Origin: an uncultured Saprospiraceae bacterium
GTDB taxonomy: Bacteria > Bacteroidota > Bacteroidia > Chitinophagales > Saprospiraceae
Reading direction: 5' to 3'
Length of the DNA: 64,000 nucleotides
NCBI GenBank assembly: GCA_938001865.1
Contig: CALLAW010000011.1
Span: forward strand, 1-64,000
Shown in pieces: positions 43,095-53,133 of the stretch; within the stretch, counting starts at the first letter, position 1, and every line of letters starts with the position of its first letter. A model generated the notes under the pieces. It did not search any database, was not told the origin of the DNA, and worked only from the letters and a program-made list of their open reading frames with translations. Position numbers and translations under genes: made by a program.

Positions 43095-43430
43095 ATGAAC
43101 ATTTTTGTAGCAAAGTTAAACTTTGACACACGAGAAGACGAATTACAAGGCGCTTTCGAAACATTCGGTGCTGTAGATTCAGTCAAAATTATTATGGACA
43201 AATTTACTGGCCGATCTAAAGGATATGGTTTTGTAGAAATGCCAAACGACGAGGAAGCATTAGCTGCAATCGAAGATCTTAACGAAGCGGAATTAGACGG
43301 TAGAACTATCGTAGTAAAGAAAGCACAACCAAGAGAGAAGAGTGATTTCAACCGAGGAGGAAACAGAGGCGGTGGATTTAACAGAGGCGGTGGAAGAGAT
43401 AACTTTGGCGGTGGAAGAGATAGATACTAG
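43095..43430 (+). CDS. Glycine-rich RRM RNA-binding protein
   Basis: A 111-residue protein with one RNA-recognition motif (about 1-78) and a Gly/Arg-rich tail. RNP2 (NIFVAKLNF) and RNP1 (KGYGFVEM) are intact, so it should bind single-stranded RNA. Proteins of this shape in Bacteroidota and cyanobacteria are often raised in the cold and act as RNA chaperones. The long region upstream may encode a regulatory leader. A strong terminator follows at 43469. Confidence 0.92.
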   Translation: MNIFVAKLNFDTREDELQGAFETFGAVDSVKIIMDKFTGRSKGYGFVEMPNDEEALAAIEDLNEAELDGRTIVVKKAQPREKSDFNRGGNRGGGFNRGGGRDNFGGGRDRY

Positions 43431-43835
43431 TCTATCACCCTACTAACCAAAGTGGTTAAAGATTACGAGCCATACTTGATTATCAAGTATGGCTTTTTTT
43501 TTATTGACTTATATTAAATTCTCCGCTTCGATTCTTTCGATATATCTGTATAGCTACATCGGTATACTCATATCACTGCTACCCTGCTTACCTGCTCCCA
43601 AATGATAGATCGTACTCCTTCTATTTTTTCCTATTTTGAAGATCATTCAGAAATCAATTACATTGTGATGGTGTTATATACGCATTACGATCATTACTAG
43701 ACTTTAGTAATCAAAGAATAAATCTGATCAAATCAATCTTAAAATATGTTCAGGGCAAACCAACATCTTAAAATTCTCTAGCAAAGCGCCGTGTATTTCT
43801 CCAGTCAGTGATTACTCGTTATATATAATACTTCA
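43431..43835. other. 405-base gene-free region after the RRM gene
   Basis: Apart from the terminator at 43469-43502 I see no gene, promoter box or repeat. Translation in all frames gives only short broken stretches. Confidence 0.5.
43469..43502 (+). terminator. Intrinsic terminator after the RRM gene
   Basis: Perfect 11-bp stem (GCCATACTTGA paired with TCAAGTATGGC, 3-base loop) followed by nine T residues; a textbook terminator 39 bases after the stop codon. Confidence 0.92.
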
Positions 43836-44855
43836 ATGCGAATAATAAAAAAAATAGGATTATTCTCTGTCATCATTCTTGTCATCATGTACATTGTCTA
43901 TCGCTTAGGTCCAGTATATCCCTATGTTGAGTTTGATGCAATCCCAGATGAGACTGAGTATCAAATAACTCATCTTGATAGTGTGATCATGCGTCGAGAA
44001 GTGCAATGCAATATCAAACCTGATAATGAATCACGGATACTCTGGTATAATGGCATCAAGAAGACTCAATATGGAATCCTGTATCTACATGGATGGTCTG
44101 CAAGCCAGGGAGAGGGCAATCCAATGCATATCCAGCTAGCACAAAGGTATGGGGCCAATCTAACTTTGGCTAGACTACCTGGTCATGGCCTTGTTGGTGA
44201 TGATGTCCTACTAAACACTACTGCTGCAGAAGTTGTCAATTACAGTAAAGAAATTATTAATATCGCTGCACAAACTTGTGAAAATCTCATTGTCCTCTCT
44301 TGCTCCACTGGGAGTACACTCTCTGCTTATCTCGCTTCAGCAGATCAAAGAATCAAGGCGCAGATCATGACCTCACCAAACTTTGGAATTTTGGACCCGA
44401 CATTTGACCTACTCGATAGACCATGGGGACTACAGATTGCTAGGTTAGCATTGCACTCCGAGTACAACATTTGGGAGCCACCGTCTCCTGAGATAAATAA
44501 GTACTGGTATACTCGATACCGAATAGAAGGACTAGTAGTATGTGATCAGATCGTTAGCAATACGATGCATGATACGGTTTTCACCAAAATAAAAATACCT
44601 ACATACATAGGCTACAATTACAAAAATGATGAAGAAAAAGACAAAATTATAGACGTGAATCTCATACAGCCTTTTGTAGAAACAATCTCGACCCCCAAAG
44701 ACTTGATCACAACAGAAGCCTTTACAGTCTGCAAGCATCATGTCATTACTAATCCTGACTACTGCACTGACTATCATGTGGTGAGAGCAAGTATAGAGCA
44801 ATTCATGGAAAACACTCTTAATATCAAACCTAAACTTAATGTAAATGTCAATTGA
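43836..44855 (+). CDS. Alpha/beta hydrolase, membrane-anchored
   Basis: A 339-residue hydrolase with an N-terminal membrane anchor or signal (about 4-22, IGLFSVIILVIMYIVYRLG). The fold is shown by the oxyanion strand ILYLHGWSAS, LARLPGHGL and the nucleophile elbow SCSTGS (Ser of S-x-S/C-x-G-type turn; here C-S-T-G, so the nucleophile would be Ser in CSTGS). A C-terminal HH region (CKHHVITNPDY) can supply the catalytic His. Substrate unknown, perhaps a lipid ester. Its stop lies inside the ribD gene (11-base overlap). Confidence 0.78.
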   Translation: MRIIKKIGLFSVIILVIMYIVYRLGPVYPYVEFDAIPDETEYQITHLDSVIMRREVQCNIKPDNESRILWYNGIKKTQYGILYLHGWSASQGEGNPMHIQLAQRYGANLTLARLPGHGLVGDDVLLNTTAAEVVNYSKEIINIAAQTCENLIVLSCSTGSTLSAYLASADQRIKAQIMTSPNFGILDPTFDLLDRPWGLQIARLALHSEYNIWEPPSPEINKYWYTRYRIEGLVVCDQIVSNTMHDTVFTKIKIPTYIGYNYKNDEEKDKIIDVNLIQPFVETISTPKDLITTEAFTVCKHHVITNPDYCTDYHVVRASIEQFMENTLNIKPKLNVNVN

Positions 44856-45867
44856 TTCTCTTCAAGTCATGGGTCGTGCTATCACATTAGCCAAGCAAGC
44901 CGGAAAAGCAGTAAAATCTAATCCTCAAGTTGGCTGTGTCATCATGAATAATGGTAGGGTAATAGGCGAAGGTTATCATCAAGTCTATGGTCAATCCCAT
45001 GCAGAGGTCAATGCTCTCAACAGTGTCACCGATAAGTCGCTTATCCCTGGTAGCACAGCATACGTCACACTCGAGCCTTGTAATCATGCCGGGAAGACTC
45101 CACCATGTAGTCAACGTATTATTGACGAAAAAATAGCACATGTCGTGATTGGATGTCTAGATCCGACTCCCCTTGTCGATGGCAAAGGTCTCCAATACCT
45201 TAAGGCAAATGGCATCAAGACGACTCTCTTAGATCTTGACGAGTGTAAAGCGCTTATCAGACCATTCGTAACCAATCAGCTTTTACAAAGACCATATATC
45301 ATCATCAAATATGCTCAATCAAAAGATGGCTATATCGGACAACTCGACAAACAAATCAATATAACAAGTATGGATACGAATGTCCTCACACATATGTGGA
45401 GAGGCGAAATAGATGGCATCTTGATAGGTAATAACACTGCATTGATAGATAATCCGAGTCTTACTACAAGACACTACCCTGGTGATAACCCGCTTAGAAT
45501 CGTTATCGATTATAGTCACAAAATTCCAAAGACGAGCAAACTCCTCAGTGATGGACTTCCGACTCTCATTATCAATGGAGATAAATCAGAGAGCTCTGAT
45601 CAGGTCAAATATCTCAAAATACCAAAGGACAAACTCTATACCGATGGGATGCGACTCCTACACCAACGAGGAATTTATAAACTGATGATCGAGGGAGGGA
45701 GTAAGACTATTCAAGGATTTGTCGATGCTAACGTATGGGACGAGGCAAGAGTCATTACAAGTAATCGCAATCTCAATGAAGGGGTCCCTGCCCCTCAGAT
45801 CAGAGGCAAACAAGTGCATACTCTTACTCTGAGCAATGATAAGATCATTACTCTACACAATGCGTAA
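44845..45867 (+). CDS. ribD: Bifunctional riboflavin deaminase/reductase RibD
   Basis: Two-step enzyme of riboflavin synthesis: pyrimidine deaminase at the N-terminus and NADPH-dependent reductase at the C-terminus. The zinc-deaminase motif is complete: HAEVNAL (His, catalytic Glu) and PCNHAGKTPPCSQ (two Cys). The reductase domain (about 145-340) begins YIIIKYAQSKDGYIG and includes MIEGGSKTIQGF near 280. At 340 residues the length is normal. The gene overlaps the hydrolase gene by 11 bases, suggesting coupling, although no metabolic link is clear. Other rib genes are not in the window. Confidence 0.93.
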   Translation: MSIDSLQVMGRAITLAKQAGKAVKSNPQVGCVIMNNGRVIGEGYHQVYGQSHAEVNALNSVTDKSLIPGSTAYVTLEPCNHAGKTPPCSQRIIDEKIAHVVIGCLDPTPLVDGKGLQYLKANGIKTTLLDLDECKALIRPFVTNQLLQRPYIIIKYAQSKDGYIGQLDKQINITSMDTNVLTHMWRGEIDGILIGNNTALIDNPSLTTRHYPGDNPLRIVIDYSHKIPKTSKLLSDGLPTLIINGDKSESSDQVKYLKIPKDKLYTDGMRLLHQRGIYKLMIEGGSKTIQGFVDANVWDEARVITSNRNLNEGVPAPQIRGKQVHTLTLSNDKIITLHNA

Positions 45868-46073
45868 CATCAATTATTGAGGAGGACATTAGAGTCAGGT
45901 GATAATTTCTTACTTACAGAGCATTGTAATCGTAATTTAGGATTTTGTAAACGCTAAGTTCAATGACACGTTAAGAAATATTTAAATCTCATAAATCAAC
46001 CATGGTATACCCTATATTAGTGTTTTATAACTAATGCATTTAGCACCTAACAAGAAGCTAAGTCTGATATCAC

Positions 46074-46631
46074 ATGAAGAAGTTACTTATCTCAATCACT
46101 CTTATCATAATGAATCTAGCCGTCAATGCACAGCAGATTCAATGGGTCACTTGGGAAGAAGCGATTGACCTCTCCAAAAATGAACAAAAAAAGATATTTG
46201 TAGATGTCTACACAGATTGGTGTGGTTACTGCAAAAAGCTTGACAATACTACCCTCTCCAATGCAAGTATCGTCGATTATGTCAATGAGACCTACTATGC
46301 AATCAAGTTTGACGCAGAAACAAAGGAAGATATCACGCTGAATGGTAAGACCTATAGGTACACTAACTCAGGTAAGCGTGGTTATCATGAATTGGCCAAA
46401 GAGATACTCAAGGGTCAGATGAGTTACCCTACACTTGTATTCTTAGATGAGAGCTTCTTGACGATTCAACCTATCAAGGGATTTCAAGACGTCAAAACAA
46501 TGAATCAAATACTCCATTACTTTGGAGAGGATCACCACAAGAGCACTCCTTGGATGAAGTTTACTCAAGTATTTAATTCTAGGATAAACAACAATGCCCT
46601 TATCCCAGTAAAGCAAGGTGCTAATAATTAG
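46074..46631 (+). CDS. Exported thioredoxin-family protein (DUF255-like)
   Basis: A 185-residue protein with a signal peptide (about 1-19, ending VNAQQ) and a thioredoxin fold whose active-site motif is D48-W49-C50-G51-Y52-C53, followed by KKLD. The cis-Pro loop is probably SYPTLVFLD. Such DWCGYCKK proteins act in the periplasm as disulfide reductases or chaperones. It stands alone, with 206 bases before it and 96 bases before the acyltransferase gene. Confidence 0.85.
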   Translation: MKKLLISITLIIMNLAVNAQQIQWVTWEEAIDLSKNEQKKIFVDVYTDWCGYCKKLDNTTLSNASIVDYVNETYYAIKFDAETKEDITLNGKTYRYTNSGKRGYHELAKEILKGQMSYPTLVFLDESFLTIQPIKGFQDVKTMNQILHYFGEDHHKSTPWMKFTQVFNSRINNNALIPVKQGANN

Positions 46632-46691
46632 ATGACACCTTTCAAAGGCATGACTTCTCATCAATAACACCATTTAACTCGGACAACTTCT

Positions 46692-46699
46692 TATCTTTG
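46692..46699 (+). promoter_or_regulatory. -7 promoter box before plsC
   Basis: TATCTTTG (identical to the box at 6381) lies 28 bases before the plsC ATG, giving a leader of about 22 bases. A matching -33 element is not seen. Confidence 0.5.
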
Positions 46700-46727
46700 A
46701 CGGATTACAATCGCTGATCTTGCTCTT

Positions 46728-47477
46728 ATGTATAAGTTATTCTCTTGGATTCCTAATTGTGTTTTTTGGTTGGTATTTGGTGCCATTTTGGTCGTTTTTC
46801 ACCCTCTTCAAGTCCTTGCAATTAGGATATCACAATCTGCCCATACGCGGGTAGTCAATGCGATGATTTGGTGTCTCAATCATGCTCTCTGGATAGTTGG
46901 CAATCACATCACTTATCACATTGATCTAGACCAGTTACCTACTGACACACCATATATCCTCGTCAGTAATCATCAAAGCATGTTTGATATCCCAGGTATT
47001 GGTTGGGCATTTCGACAGTATAATCCAAAGTTCATAGCAAAGAAATCACTCGGCAAAGGAATCCCAAGTATCTCTTATAATATCAATCATGGCGGATCTA
47101 CGACTGTCCCACTTGACAATGCCCGACTTGCAGTAGCTGCTATTGAAGAGTTTGGTAAACGGATGCATACGCATAGGCAGATGGCAGTTATCTTCCCTGA
47201 AGGTGCCCGAGCAAGGGATGGAGTACCATATCCATTCAAGACGCTTGGTCTAGCCAAACTTATGAGGGAAATGCCGACAGCGACCATCATCCCTGTTGTC
47301 TTACATAGATTTTGGAAATTTGAACAGTATCGATGCAAACCAGTACCTTTCGGGACTCAGATGGAACTCCATATGTTGACACCCGTCAATAGGAATCAAG
47401 GCAGTGATAAAGAAATCATCGCCTTAGTCGAGCAACAGATGATTGCAAAATTGAATGAACTCAATGCAACAGCATAA
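46728..47477 (+). CDS. plsC: 1-acyl-sn-glycerol-3-phosphate acyltransferase
   Basis: Membrane enzyme that adds the second fatty acid in phosphatidate synthesis. A hydrophobic N-terminal segment (about 5-32) anchors it; the catalytic N-H-x4-D box is NHQSMFD (81-87), and the substrate-binding block FPEGARARDG lies near 165. Another conserved piece is the GGSTTVPLDN stretch near 123. Length 249 fits. It has its own promoter box and is followed by the SRP RNA gene. Confidence 0.9.
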   Translation: MYKLFSWIPNCVFWLVFGAILVVFHPLQVLAIRISQSAHTRVVNAMIWCLNHALWIVGNHITYHIDLDQLPTDTPYILVSNHQSMFDIPGIGWAFRQYNPKFIAKKSLGKGIPSISYNINHGGSTTVPLDNARLAVAAIEEFGKRMHTHRQMAVIFPEGARARDGVPYPFKTLGLAKLMREMPTATIIPVVLHRFWKFEQYRCKPVPFGTQMELHMLTPVNRNQGSDKEIIALVEQQMIAKLNELNATA

Positions 47478-47571
47478 TCTGTAATCCGCTGAGATCAATT
47501 CGCTTTGCTAAAGTTCATTAACTTCTCTGACATTTATCTATAGAGAAGAACCATTAATTGAAAATATATCT

Positions 47572-47579
47572 TACTTTTG
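47572..47579 (+). promoter_or_regulatory. -7 promoter box for the SRP RNA
   Basis: TACTTTTG followed by C matches TAnnTTTGC and ends seven bases before the probable 5' end of the SRP RNA. No TTG occurs at the proper -33 distance. Confidence 0.6.
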
Positions 47580-47585
47580 CCACCT

Positions 47586-47676
47586 GAGGGCTGTACGGCC
47601 AGCTCCTACTGAATTCCCCCAGGGCAGAAATGCAGCAAGGGTAGGTGGTTGAGCGGTTTCGGTACAGTTCCTCTTT
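47586..47676 (+). ncRNA. ffs: Signal recognition particle RNA, small bacterial type
   Basis: About 90-base RNA that partners Ffh in targeting nascent membrane proteins. The ends pair: GAGG (47586-47589) with CCTC (47670-47673) and CTGTAC (47591-47596) with GTACAG (47662-47667). The apex carries the conserved Ffh-binding core GGCAGAAATGCAGCAAGG with GGCCAGCTCC on the 5' side, as in other Bacteroidota. There is no Alu domain. A run of nine T residues at 47674-47682 follows the closing stem and ends transcription. Confidence 0.93.
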
Positions 47677-47721
47677 TTTTTTGTCCATTCCCTTCCTTAT
47701 TCATAGACTAATTATAATCAG

Positions 47722-48378
47722 ATGAAATTCTTCATAGATACAGCTAATCTTGATCAGATCAAAGAGGCAAAAGACTTCGGCATACTTGATGGAGTGACGA
47801 CTAATCCCTCACTCATGGCCAAAGAAGGAATCTCAGGTGCTAAGAATATTGAGAGTCATTATAAGGCTATCTGTGAGATCGTAGATGGTGATGTCAGTGC
47901 AGAAGTCATCTCGACTGACTATCAAGGCATCATTGATGAAGGAGAATACCTCGCTACACTTGCTCCTAACATTGTCGTCAAAGTCCCGATGATAAAAGAT
48001 GGAATCAAAGCAATCAGCTACTTCACAAGTAAAGGAATCAGGACTAATTGTACGCTTGTCTTCTCATCTGGTCAAGCAATCTTAGCTGCTAAGGCAGGAG
48101 CAACTTACTTAAGTCCGTTCATCGGAAGAGTAGATGATATTACTTGGGATGGTATGGCACTTATCGCAGACATTGCGGAGATCTATGCTATCCAAGGATA
48201 TGAAACAGAAATATTAGCCGCTTCAGTGAGAAATGCTAAGCACATCGTAGATGCTGCAAGGTCTGGTGCTGATATCGTGACTTGTCCACTGAGTTCAATC
48301 CTCGGATTACTCAAGCATCCTTTGACTGAGATCGGACTAGCTAAGTTCTTAGCAGATCATGCTAAGGCAAATGGTTAA
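47722..48378 (+). CDS. Fructose-6-phosphate aldolase/transaldolase (TalC/FSA type)
   Basis: A 218-residue member of the short transaldolase family, of the pentose phosphate pathway or as fructose-6-phosphate aldolase; the two activities cannot be told apart from sequence alone. Family blocks: [32 protein letters not shown], the Schiff-base lysine region [15 protein letters not shown], and [10 protein letters not shown]. It converges with the DUF5686 gene with 47 bases between them. Confidence 0.92.
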   Translation: MKFFIDTANLDQIKEAKDFGILDGVTTNPSLMAKEGISGAKNIESHYKAICEIVDGDVSAEVISTDYQGIIDEGEYLATLAPNIVVKVPMIKDGIKAISYFTSKGIRTNCTLVFSSGQAILAAKAGATYLSPFIGRVDDITWDGMALIADIAEIYAIQGYETEILAASVRNAKHIVDAARSGADIVTCPLSSILGLLKHPLTEIGLAKFLADHAKANG

Positions 48379-48425
48379 CATGTCAAGCTTGGATACCAAA
48401 TAGGAAATGTAGCTGCTCTCAAATC

Positions 48426-50921
48426 TTAATACAACCACTGTGCATTGAATGGATCGTAAAGGTTGAAGCCAATGACATAGCCCCCTTTAGTCCTCCGATT
48501 AGTATCGATAGCTGACATTCTATAGACTGCCACCTGGACAGTCTCCTTGAAGAGTTTAAACTTCTTACCCAATCCGACATAGAGCTCTAGCTGTCCATAG
48601 TCTCTATCACTCAGAGCTAAAGCCCCAGCACCTCCAATAACCTCCATCTGTAATCTATTGATCAGTGGAATCTTATCAAGAATAAAGCCATCAAAGTGAT
48701 GGATAACTCCTCCTCTTGCATAAGGACTATTTGTGTTGATCGTCTGATCTAACCGCTGTAAGTTAGTGAGTGGATTAGAGAAGAAGATTAGATTCTGTCC
48801 TCTGAAATAAACATTCTCGATAAACCTTATATCTGTCTTATGGGGAAAGAGTCCACCTGTTACCCTCCAATTAGTTGTACCCAATCTTGTTGGCTTTGTG
48901 GTCTGATAGACATCGAGAGTGAGTTGACTGAAGTTTACCTCCGAGTCAAAGATCTCAGGTATCCCATGTCGATATGTCAGCTTGACTGTCGGACTGTGAT
49001 TAGAGAGTAGGAGCTTTCTTCGTCCTCTGGTGATATATCGCTGATTAAACTTATAAATCAGCTCTGCAACAACGAAAAATGAAACATAGGTATCAAAATT
49101 TAATGGTTCGCTATTTACTCCAAAGATATCATTCCATTCGGGTAGATTGAGTTCGCCGATTGACTCTTTGATGGCATACTGTGCAGAAAGATCGAGGTAA
49201 AATCCGTTAAATAATTCAAAAGCATGACCTAGTCTCAAATCTCTAACATTGATAATATTACGTGGACTGATTATTGACTCAAATGTTGCTTGTTCTGTAA
49301 TGATGTCATACATATTGCCGATGCCTCCATATACCCTAGCGAACTTACTCGGCAAGTAAGTGTAACTGACATTAAGTCTACCCTTGAGGTCATTGTTCTC
49401 AGGTCCATAATTCACAAATCCTCCAACATTGAGTTTGTTCCCTGAGAGGAATTCCTTTTCTACTCTAGCCCCAAGGTTGTACCGCAACCCACCCACAAAA
49501 TTGAGTTGAATCATGGAGATTACCGGATCGAATGCAAGAGTAAGACCTATGGCACGCTTCTTCCAACCATAGCCTCTGAAGAGGTAATCCATGACACCAT
49601 TGTCATTATAGATGGAATCCTGAATTCTGTAATACTCTACACTATGCTCATACTCGTAGATACTATCCTGCTCTACGATAAAGTCGAGTAAGCTACTATC
49701 CAATTGGGTAGATCTTAGCGATTCCCACTTTGTATAATCCCGATCTAGAGCATCTTCGGTATAGCGGACAACTTCATTCGTGAAGAAGTTTTTTTCAACT
49801 CTTGGTGATTCTGTTCTCTCACTGAAGATGAGTGTAGTCGTTACTCTATATTGTTCTTTGCCTAGCTTATACTCGTAGGTAAATGTCTGATCTTTTGGCT
49901 TGACCACGCGAGACGGAGAGAGAGCATACGTAGTGGCGACCTCTAAGTTGCTAATTCCTGATACCAGCCCATTATCTATCTTCAGGATACTTGCCAAGAG
50001 ACGGTTAGTCTTACCATCTACGACCACTTCGCCTGAGTAGGTTGCTGCCTGCTTATAGATAGGTACTACTTGGATTGTAAATATCGAATCACCAGAAGGA
50101 AGCTTGGTAATCTCACTGAGCTTAAAGTTGTAAGTCGCAAATGCTAGGTTGCTTGTGATACTAGAGATAGGTCTATCTGCGAGATTGGTATTGCTCCATA
50201 CATTATCATACTGTGAGGTGAAGATATCTTGAGGTTGGATGAAGATGTCGATAGGATTGTAAGTAATCCGAGTACTAGCTCCAGAGTAGCTCTCATCTAT
50301 ATTGAACCTCGATGAGGTTTGGAGAGCATCATTCTCTACATTGTTTAGCTCTGCTCTTACGACTTTCTTGTAATCCTTTCCGATCAGATAGTGTGTGGCT
50401 GATTCTTCATAAAATGCTCCAGGATACCATCCAGCCTTCTTCTCTGTGGTATCTTTGGGTGTTGGCTCGTAGTAGTATTCGCTGAGAGTACTTCTGTAGC
50501 AATCCACAGAGTAATTTTGTTCTCTCTGGGCCATTCTCTTTTTTTCTTGGATGACTCTACGCATGATTGACTTGCCTAGATTTTCTTTCTTTCCGCTGAT
50601 CTCCACGACATCTAGACCGATAGACGTCGGTTCTAACTTTACCTTGAGTGATCCCTTGATATCGGTGACTGCATATGCTTGGACTTCATAACCCAGTAGA
50701 CTGAAGTATAAGCTATCCTTATCGGCCTCACTGTTTATTTCAAATTTTCCTTCTTCATCAGTATAAGTCCCTGTACCTGCCTCAAAGTAGACATTGACAT
50801 ATGGAAGGTAATCCTTAGAGTCTTTATCGATGACTTGCCCTGTGATCGCCTGAGCATTACCATAAAGTGCTAGAGTTATCAAACCTACTGACATCACAGC
50901 TCTTAGTAGAATTCCATTCAT
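48426..50921 (-). CDS. DUF5686 outer-membrane protein with carboxypeptidase-like regulatory domain
   Basis: An 831-residue exported protein. After a signal peptide (about 1-24) comes a CarboxypepD_reg-like beta-sandwich (about 25-110: ITGQVIDKDSKDYLPYVNVY, GTYTDEEGKFEIN), then the large DUF5686 region, whose C-terminal half has the alternating pattern of an outer-membrane barrel and ends in FNLYDPFNAQWLY. Family members are widespread in Bacteroidota; their task is not known. It faces the crotonase gene across a 110-base region. Confidence 0.85.
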   Translation of the reverse strand: MNGILLRAVMSVGLITLALYGNAQAITGQVIDKDSKDYLPYVNVYFEAGTGTYTDEEGKFEINSEADKDSLYFSLLGYEVQAYAVTDIKGSLKVKLEPTSIGLDVVEISGKKENLGKSIMRRVIQEKKRMAQREQNYSVDCYRSTLSEYYYEPTPKDTTEKKAGWYPGAFYEESATHYLIGKDYKKVVRAELNNVENDALQTSSRFNIDESYSGASTRITYNPIDIFIQPQDIFTSQYDNVWSNTNLADRPISSITSNLAFATYNFKLSEITKLPSGDSIFTIQVVPIYKQAATYSGEVVVDGKTNRLLASILKIDNGLVSGISNLEVATTYALSPSRVVKPKDQTFTYEYKLGKEQYRVTTTLIFSERTESPRVEKNFFTNEVVRYTEDALDRDYTKWESLRSTQLDSSLLDFIVEQDSIYEYEHSVEYYRIQDSIYNDNGVMDYLFRGYGWKKRAIGLTLAFDPVISMIQLNFVGGLRYNLGARVEKEFLSGNKLNVGGFVNYGPENNDLKGRLNVSYTYLPSKFARVYGGIGNMYDIITEQATFESIISPRNIINVRDLRLGHAFELFNGFYLDLSAQYAIKESIGELNLPEWNDIFGVNSEPLNFDTYVSFFVVAELIYKFNQRYITRGRRKLLLSNHSPTVKLTYRHGIPEIFDSEVNFSQLTLDVYQTTKPTRLGTTNWRVTGGLFPHKTDIRFIENVYFRGQNLIFFSNPLTNLQRLDQTINTNSPYARGGVIHHFDGFILDKIPLINRLQMEVIGGAGALALSDRDYGQLELYVGLGKKFKLFKETVQVAVYRMSAIDTNRRTKGGYVIGFNLYDPFNAQWLY

Positions 50922-51031
50922 GTGTTTTTCAATCGATTTGATTTAAAATATCAGTACTTTTACTCCTAATGGTAAATGTAAGAGTTTGCTATACTTTACA
51001 GAAAATTTGCATCTAATAAACGTAACACTAC

Positions 51032-51862
51032 ATGTCTATATTTGATTCATTTAAGTATTTGGAGATCTCGCTTACTGACAGCATATTGACTGTTGCGATC
51101 AACCGACAAGCACAAGCCAATAGCCTTCATCTTCAAGCTTGGGAAGAGCTTCGATTAGCATTTACGCAAGTGCATCTGGAGCCAACTGTAAGGGTTGTAG
51201 TCCTCAAGGGAAATGGCAAGCACTTCTGTGCAGGGATGGACCTTGGTGTCCTCACATCGCTTAGCCAATCAGACATCGACTGTGATGGCAGACGGAGATT
51301 AGAACTTAAGGCATTCATCACACATTTACAAGAGTGTATCTCCGCTATCGCAGACTGCAAAGTACCTGTGATAGGTAGTATCCATGGTGCTTGCATCGGT
51401 GGAGGTATCAATATCGCTGCGGCATGCGATATCTCTTATTGCTTGGAGAGTGCCAGATTTAGTATCAAGGAAGTGTCATTGGGGATGGTGGCAGACCTTG
51501 GAGTCCTGCAGCGATTACCTCGATCGGTACGACCTGGATTGATGGCAGATATCGCATATACTGGCAGAGAGTTCAATGGTATCGAAGCAGCACAGATAGG
51601 TGTAGTCTCGCAAGCATATGCAGAGCAAGACTCTCTTGATGACAAAGTGATGTCAATGGCTAGTCAGATCGCAGACCAGTCTCCCCTAGTCATCCAAGGA
51701 ATAAAAGAAATGCTAAAGTACCAAGCTGATCACTCACTCAGCGATAGCCTCAATGCGATGACCCTATGGAATAGTGCCTTCCTCCTATCCAATGATATCC
51801 AAGAAGCAATGCTCTCATATGTGGAAAAAAGAAAACCAATATTTACTGACTTAAACATATGA
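51032..51862 (+). CDS. Enoyl-CoA hydratase/isomerase family (crotonase)
   Basis: A 276-residue crotonase-fold enzyme acting on acyl-CoA thioesters, probably in fatty-acid or amino-acid breakdown. The first oxyanion-hole segment is KHFCAGMDLGVL and the second IGSIHGACIGGGINIA, both typical. The second half (SIKEVSLGMVADLGVLQRLP) with Glu and Asp in the usual places resembles dienoyl-CoA isomerases, so an isomerase role is likely. No other fatty-acid oxidation gene is nearby. Confidence 0.88.
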   Translation: MSIFDSFKYLEISLTDSILTVAINRQAQANSLHLQAWEELRLAFTQVHLEPTVRVVVLKGNGKHFCAGMDLGVLTSLSQSDIDCDGRRRLELKAFITHLQECISAIADCKVPVIGSIHGACIGGGINIAAACDISYCLESARFSIKEVSLGMVADLGVLQRLPRSVRPGLMADIAYTGREFNGIEAAQIGVVSQAYAEQDSLDDKVMSMASQIADQSPLVIQGIKEMLKYQADHSLSDSLNAMTLWNSAFLLSNDIQEAMLSYVEKRKPIFTDLNI

Positions 51863-51976
51863 TAAATTAATTACATATGTTATCGTCAAATTAAAAATTT
51901 ATTTTTTGATAACCATCTGGCACCAATATTCATTTAGAATTACAACCGTTAACTATCCATATAAAATTCAAAAATT

Positions 51977-52342
51977 ATGAAGTGGACTTACATCACACTC
52001 ATCACGAGCATACTCATTACCATTGGCACAGTCCAACAATCTAATGCTCAGACTGTAGCAGGCATCCCTCTAGAAGAGATTAAGAGTGAGTACATCTTTG
52101 TCAATCCTGTAGGTAGACTCCTCAATAATCGTATCAATCTCAGCATACAGTATGGTCAAGAGATCAGAATGCAAGACATGAGAGACTCTGGACTCTTAGG
52201 TGCAGATGGGAAGCCAATTCCATTCTACTCAATCGTGCAAGGGCTGAATTATCTCTACGAATACGGATATGAGTACGAAGATGCAATCATCGATCCTACT
52301 GGTGGCTCAGCGACCTATGTCCTGAAGAGAAGCCAAGAGTAA
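51977..52342 (+). CDS. Small secreted protein of unknown function
   Basis: A 121-residue protein with a signal peptide (about 1-24, ending SNAQ). The mature part has the block SEYIFVNPVGRLLNNRINLSIQ and a C-terminal YEYGYEYEDAI stretch; no cysteine and no known domain are seen. The gene ends 32 bases from the oppositely oriented lipoprotein gene. It looks like a conserved Bacteroidota protein, but I cannot name a family. Confidence 0.6.
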   Translation: MKWTYITLITSILITIGTVQQSNAQTVAGIPLEEIKSEYIFVNPVGRLLNNRINLSIQYGQEIRMQDMRDSGLLGADGKPIPFYSIVQGLNYLYEYGYEYEDAIIDPTGGSATYVLKRSQE

Positions 52343-52374
52343 TAGATCGACATGACCTCTGGCTGCGTGAGAGT

Positions 52375-53133
52375 CTACTCAGTGACGAAATCGACCTCAC
52401 CAAATAAATTGACCCAATTGTCCTCACTCACAGCCATGAGAGAGAATTTATACATCTCATTGGGCTCTAGAGTTGGAGTAGTCAGAGTATCTGTAATATT
52501 GAAGACGACATTGCTCTCATCATAGAATGTCCAAGTCTTGTCAGTCGTATAAGTGCCTGAGATAAGGTTCCCATCAAGATCTGATACGATCTGAAAGTAA
52601 ATAACATTCTCTTCGATCAACCCATCTTCCCAAGCAAATGAAGGATTCACTCCATTGGGTTCAACAGTAATGATCTCATGATTGAGCTCTGTAGGTTTGA
52701 CATATGTCTTGAGTCTTACAGGAGTGCAGACATGAATATTACCTGGTGTCTTATAAGTTACAATCCCCATACGTTCGCCAGTAAATGGAGTGTTATTAAA
52801 TTTCCATAAATATCCATTGAAGAGTGGTTCGTCATCCAGATCTTTTGCGATATACTTTGAGTAGTCTAAGGAGTCGGCGATCTCTTTTGCTTCAAAATAG
52901 CGAAAATCAAAAGCATCTTTGATCGGATAGAAGAATACATCTGTTGGCTCACTCGCATTCCCTATCAGTCCAATCTCTCTCCCACCGGCACATGCTACTA
53001 AGTCGCCAATCGCCAACGAATCATTGAGTGTGAGATACTCTTGAAGGACATTCTCATCAAGGAGATCATCAACAGTATTACAAGAGAAGCAAATGAGGGT
53101 TACTATGATGGATAGAAACAGAATATTTTTCAT
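52375..53133 (-). CDS. Lipoprotein of unknown function (DUF4249-like context)
   Basis: A 252-residue protein, start taken at the ATG 53133, which begins the lipoprotein signal KNILFLSIIVTLICFSC (Cys near residue 18). A longer frame adds 37 residues without signal-peptide character. The mature part is acidic with Ig-like beta-strand patterns (VYFQIVSDLDGNLISGTYTT) and a C-terminal EMYKFSLMAVSEDNWVNLFGE. I could not assign a Pfam family. The divergent TonB-domain gene begins 211 bases away, across a 16-bp palindrome. Confidence 0.6.
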   Translation of the reverse strand: MKNILFLSIIVTLICFSCNTVDDLLDENVLQEYLTLNDSLAIGDLVACAGGREIGLIGNASEPTDVFFYPIKDAFDFRYFEAKEIADSLDYSKYIAKDLDDEPLFNGYLWKFNNTPFTGERMGIVTYKTPGNIHVCTPVRLKTYVKPTELNHEIITVEPNGVNPSFAWEDGLIEENVIYFQIVSDLDGNLISGTYTTDKTWTFYDESNVVFNITDTLTTPTLEPNEMYKFSLMAVSEDNWVNLFGEVDFVTE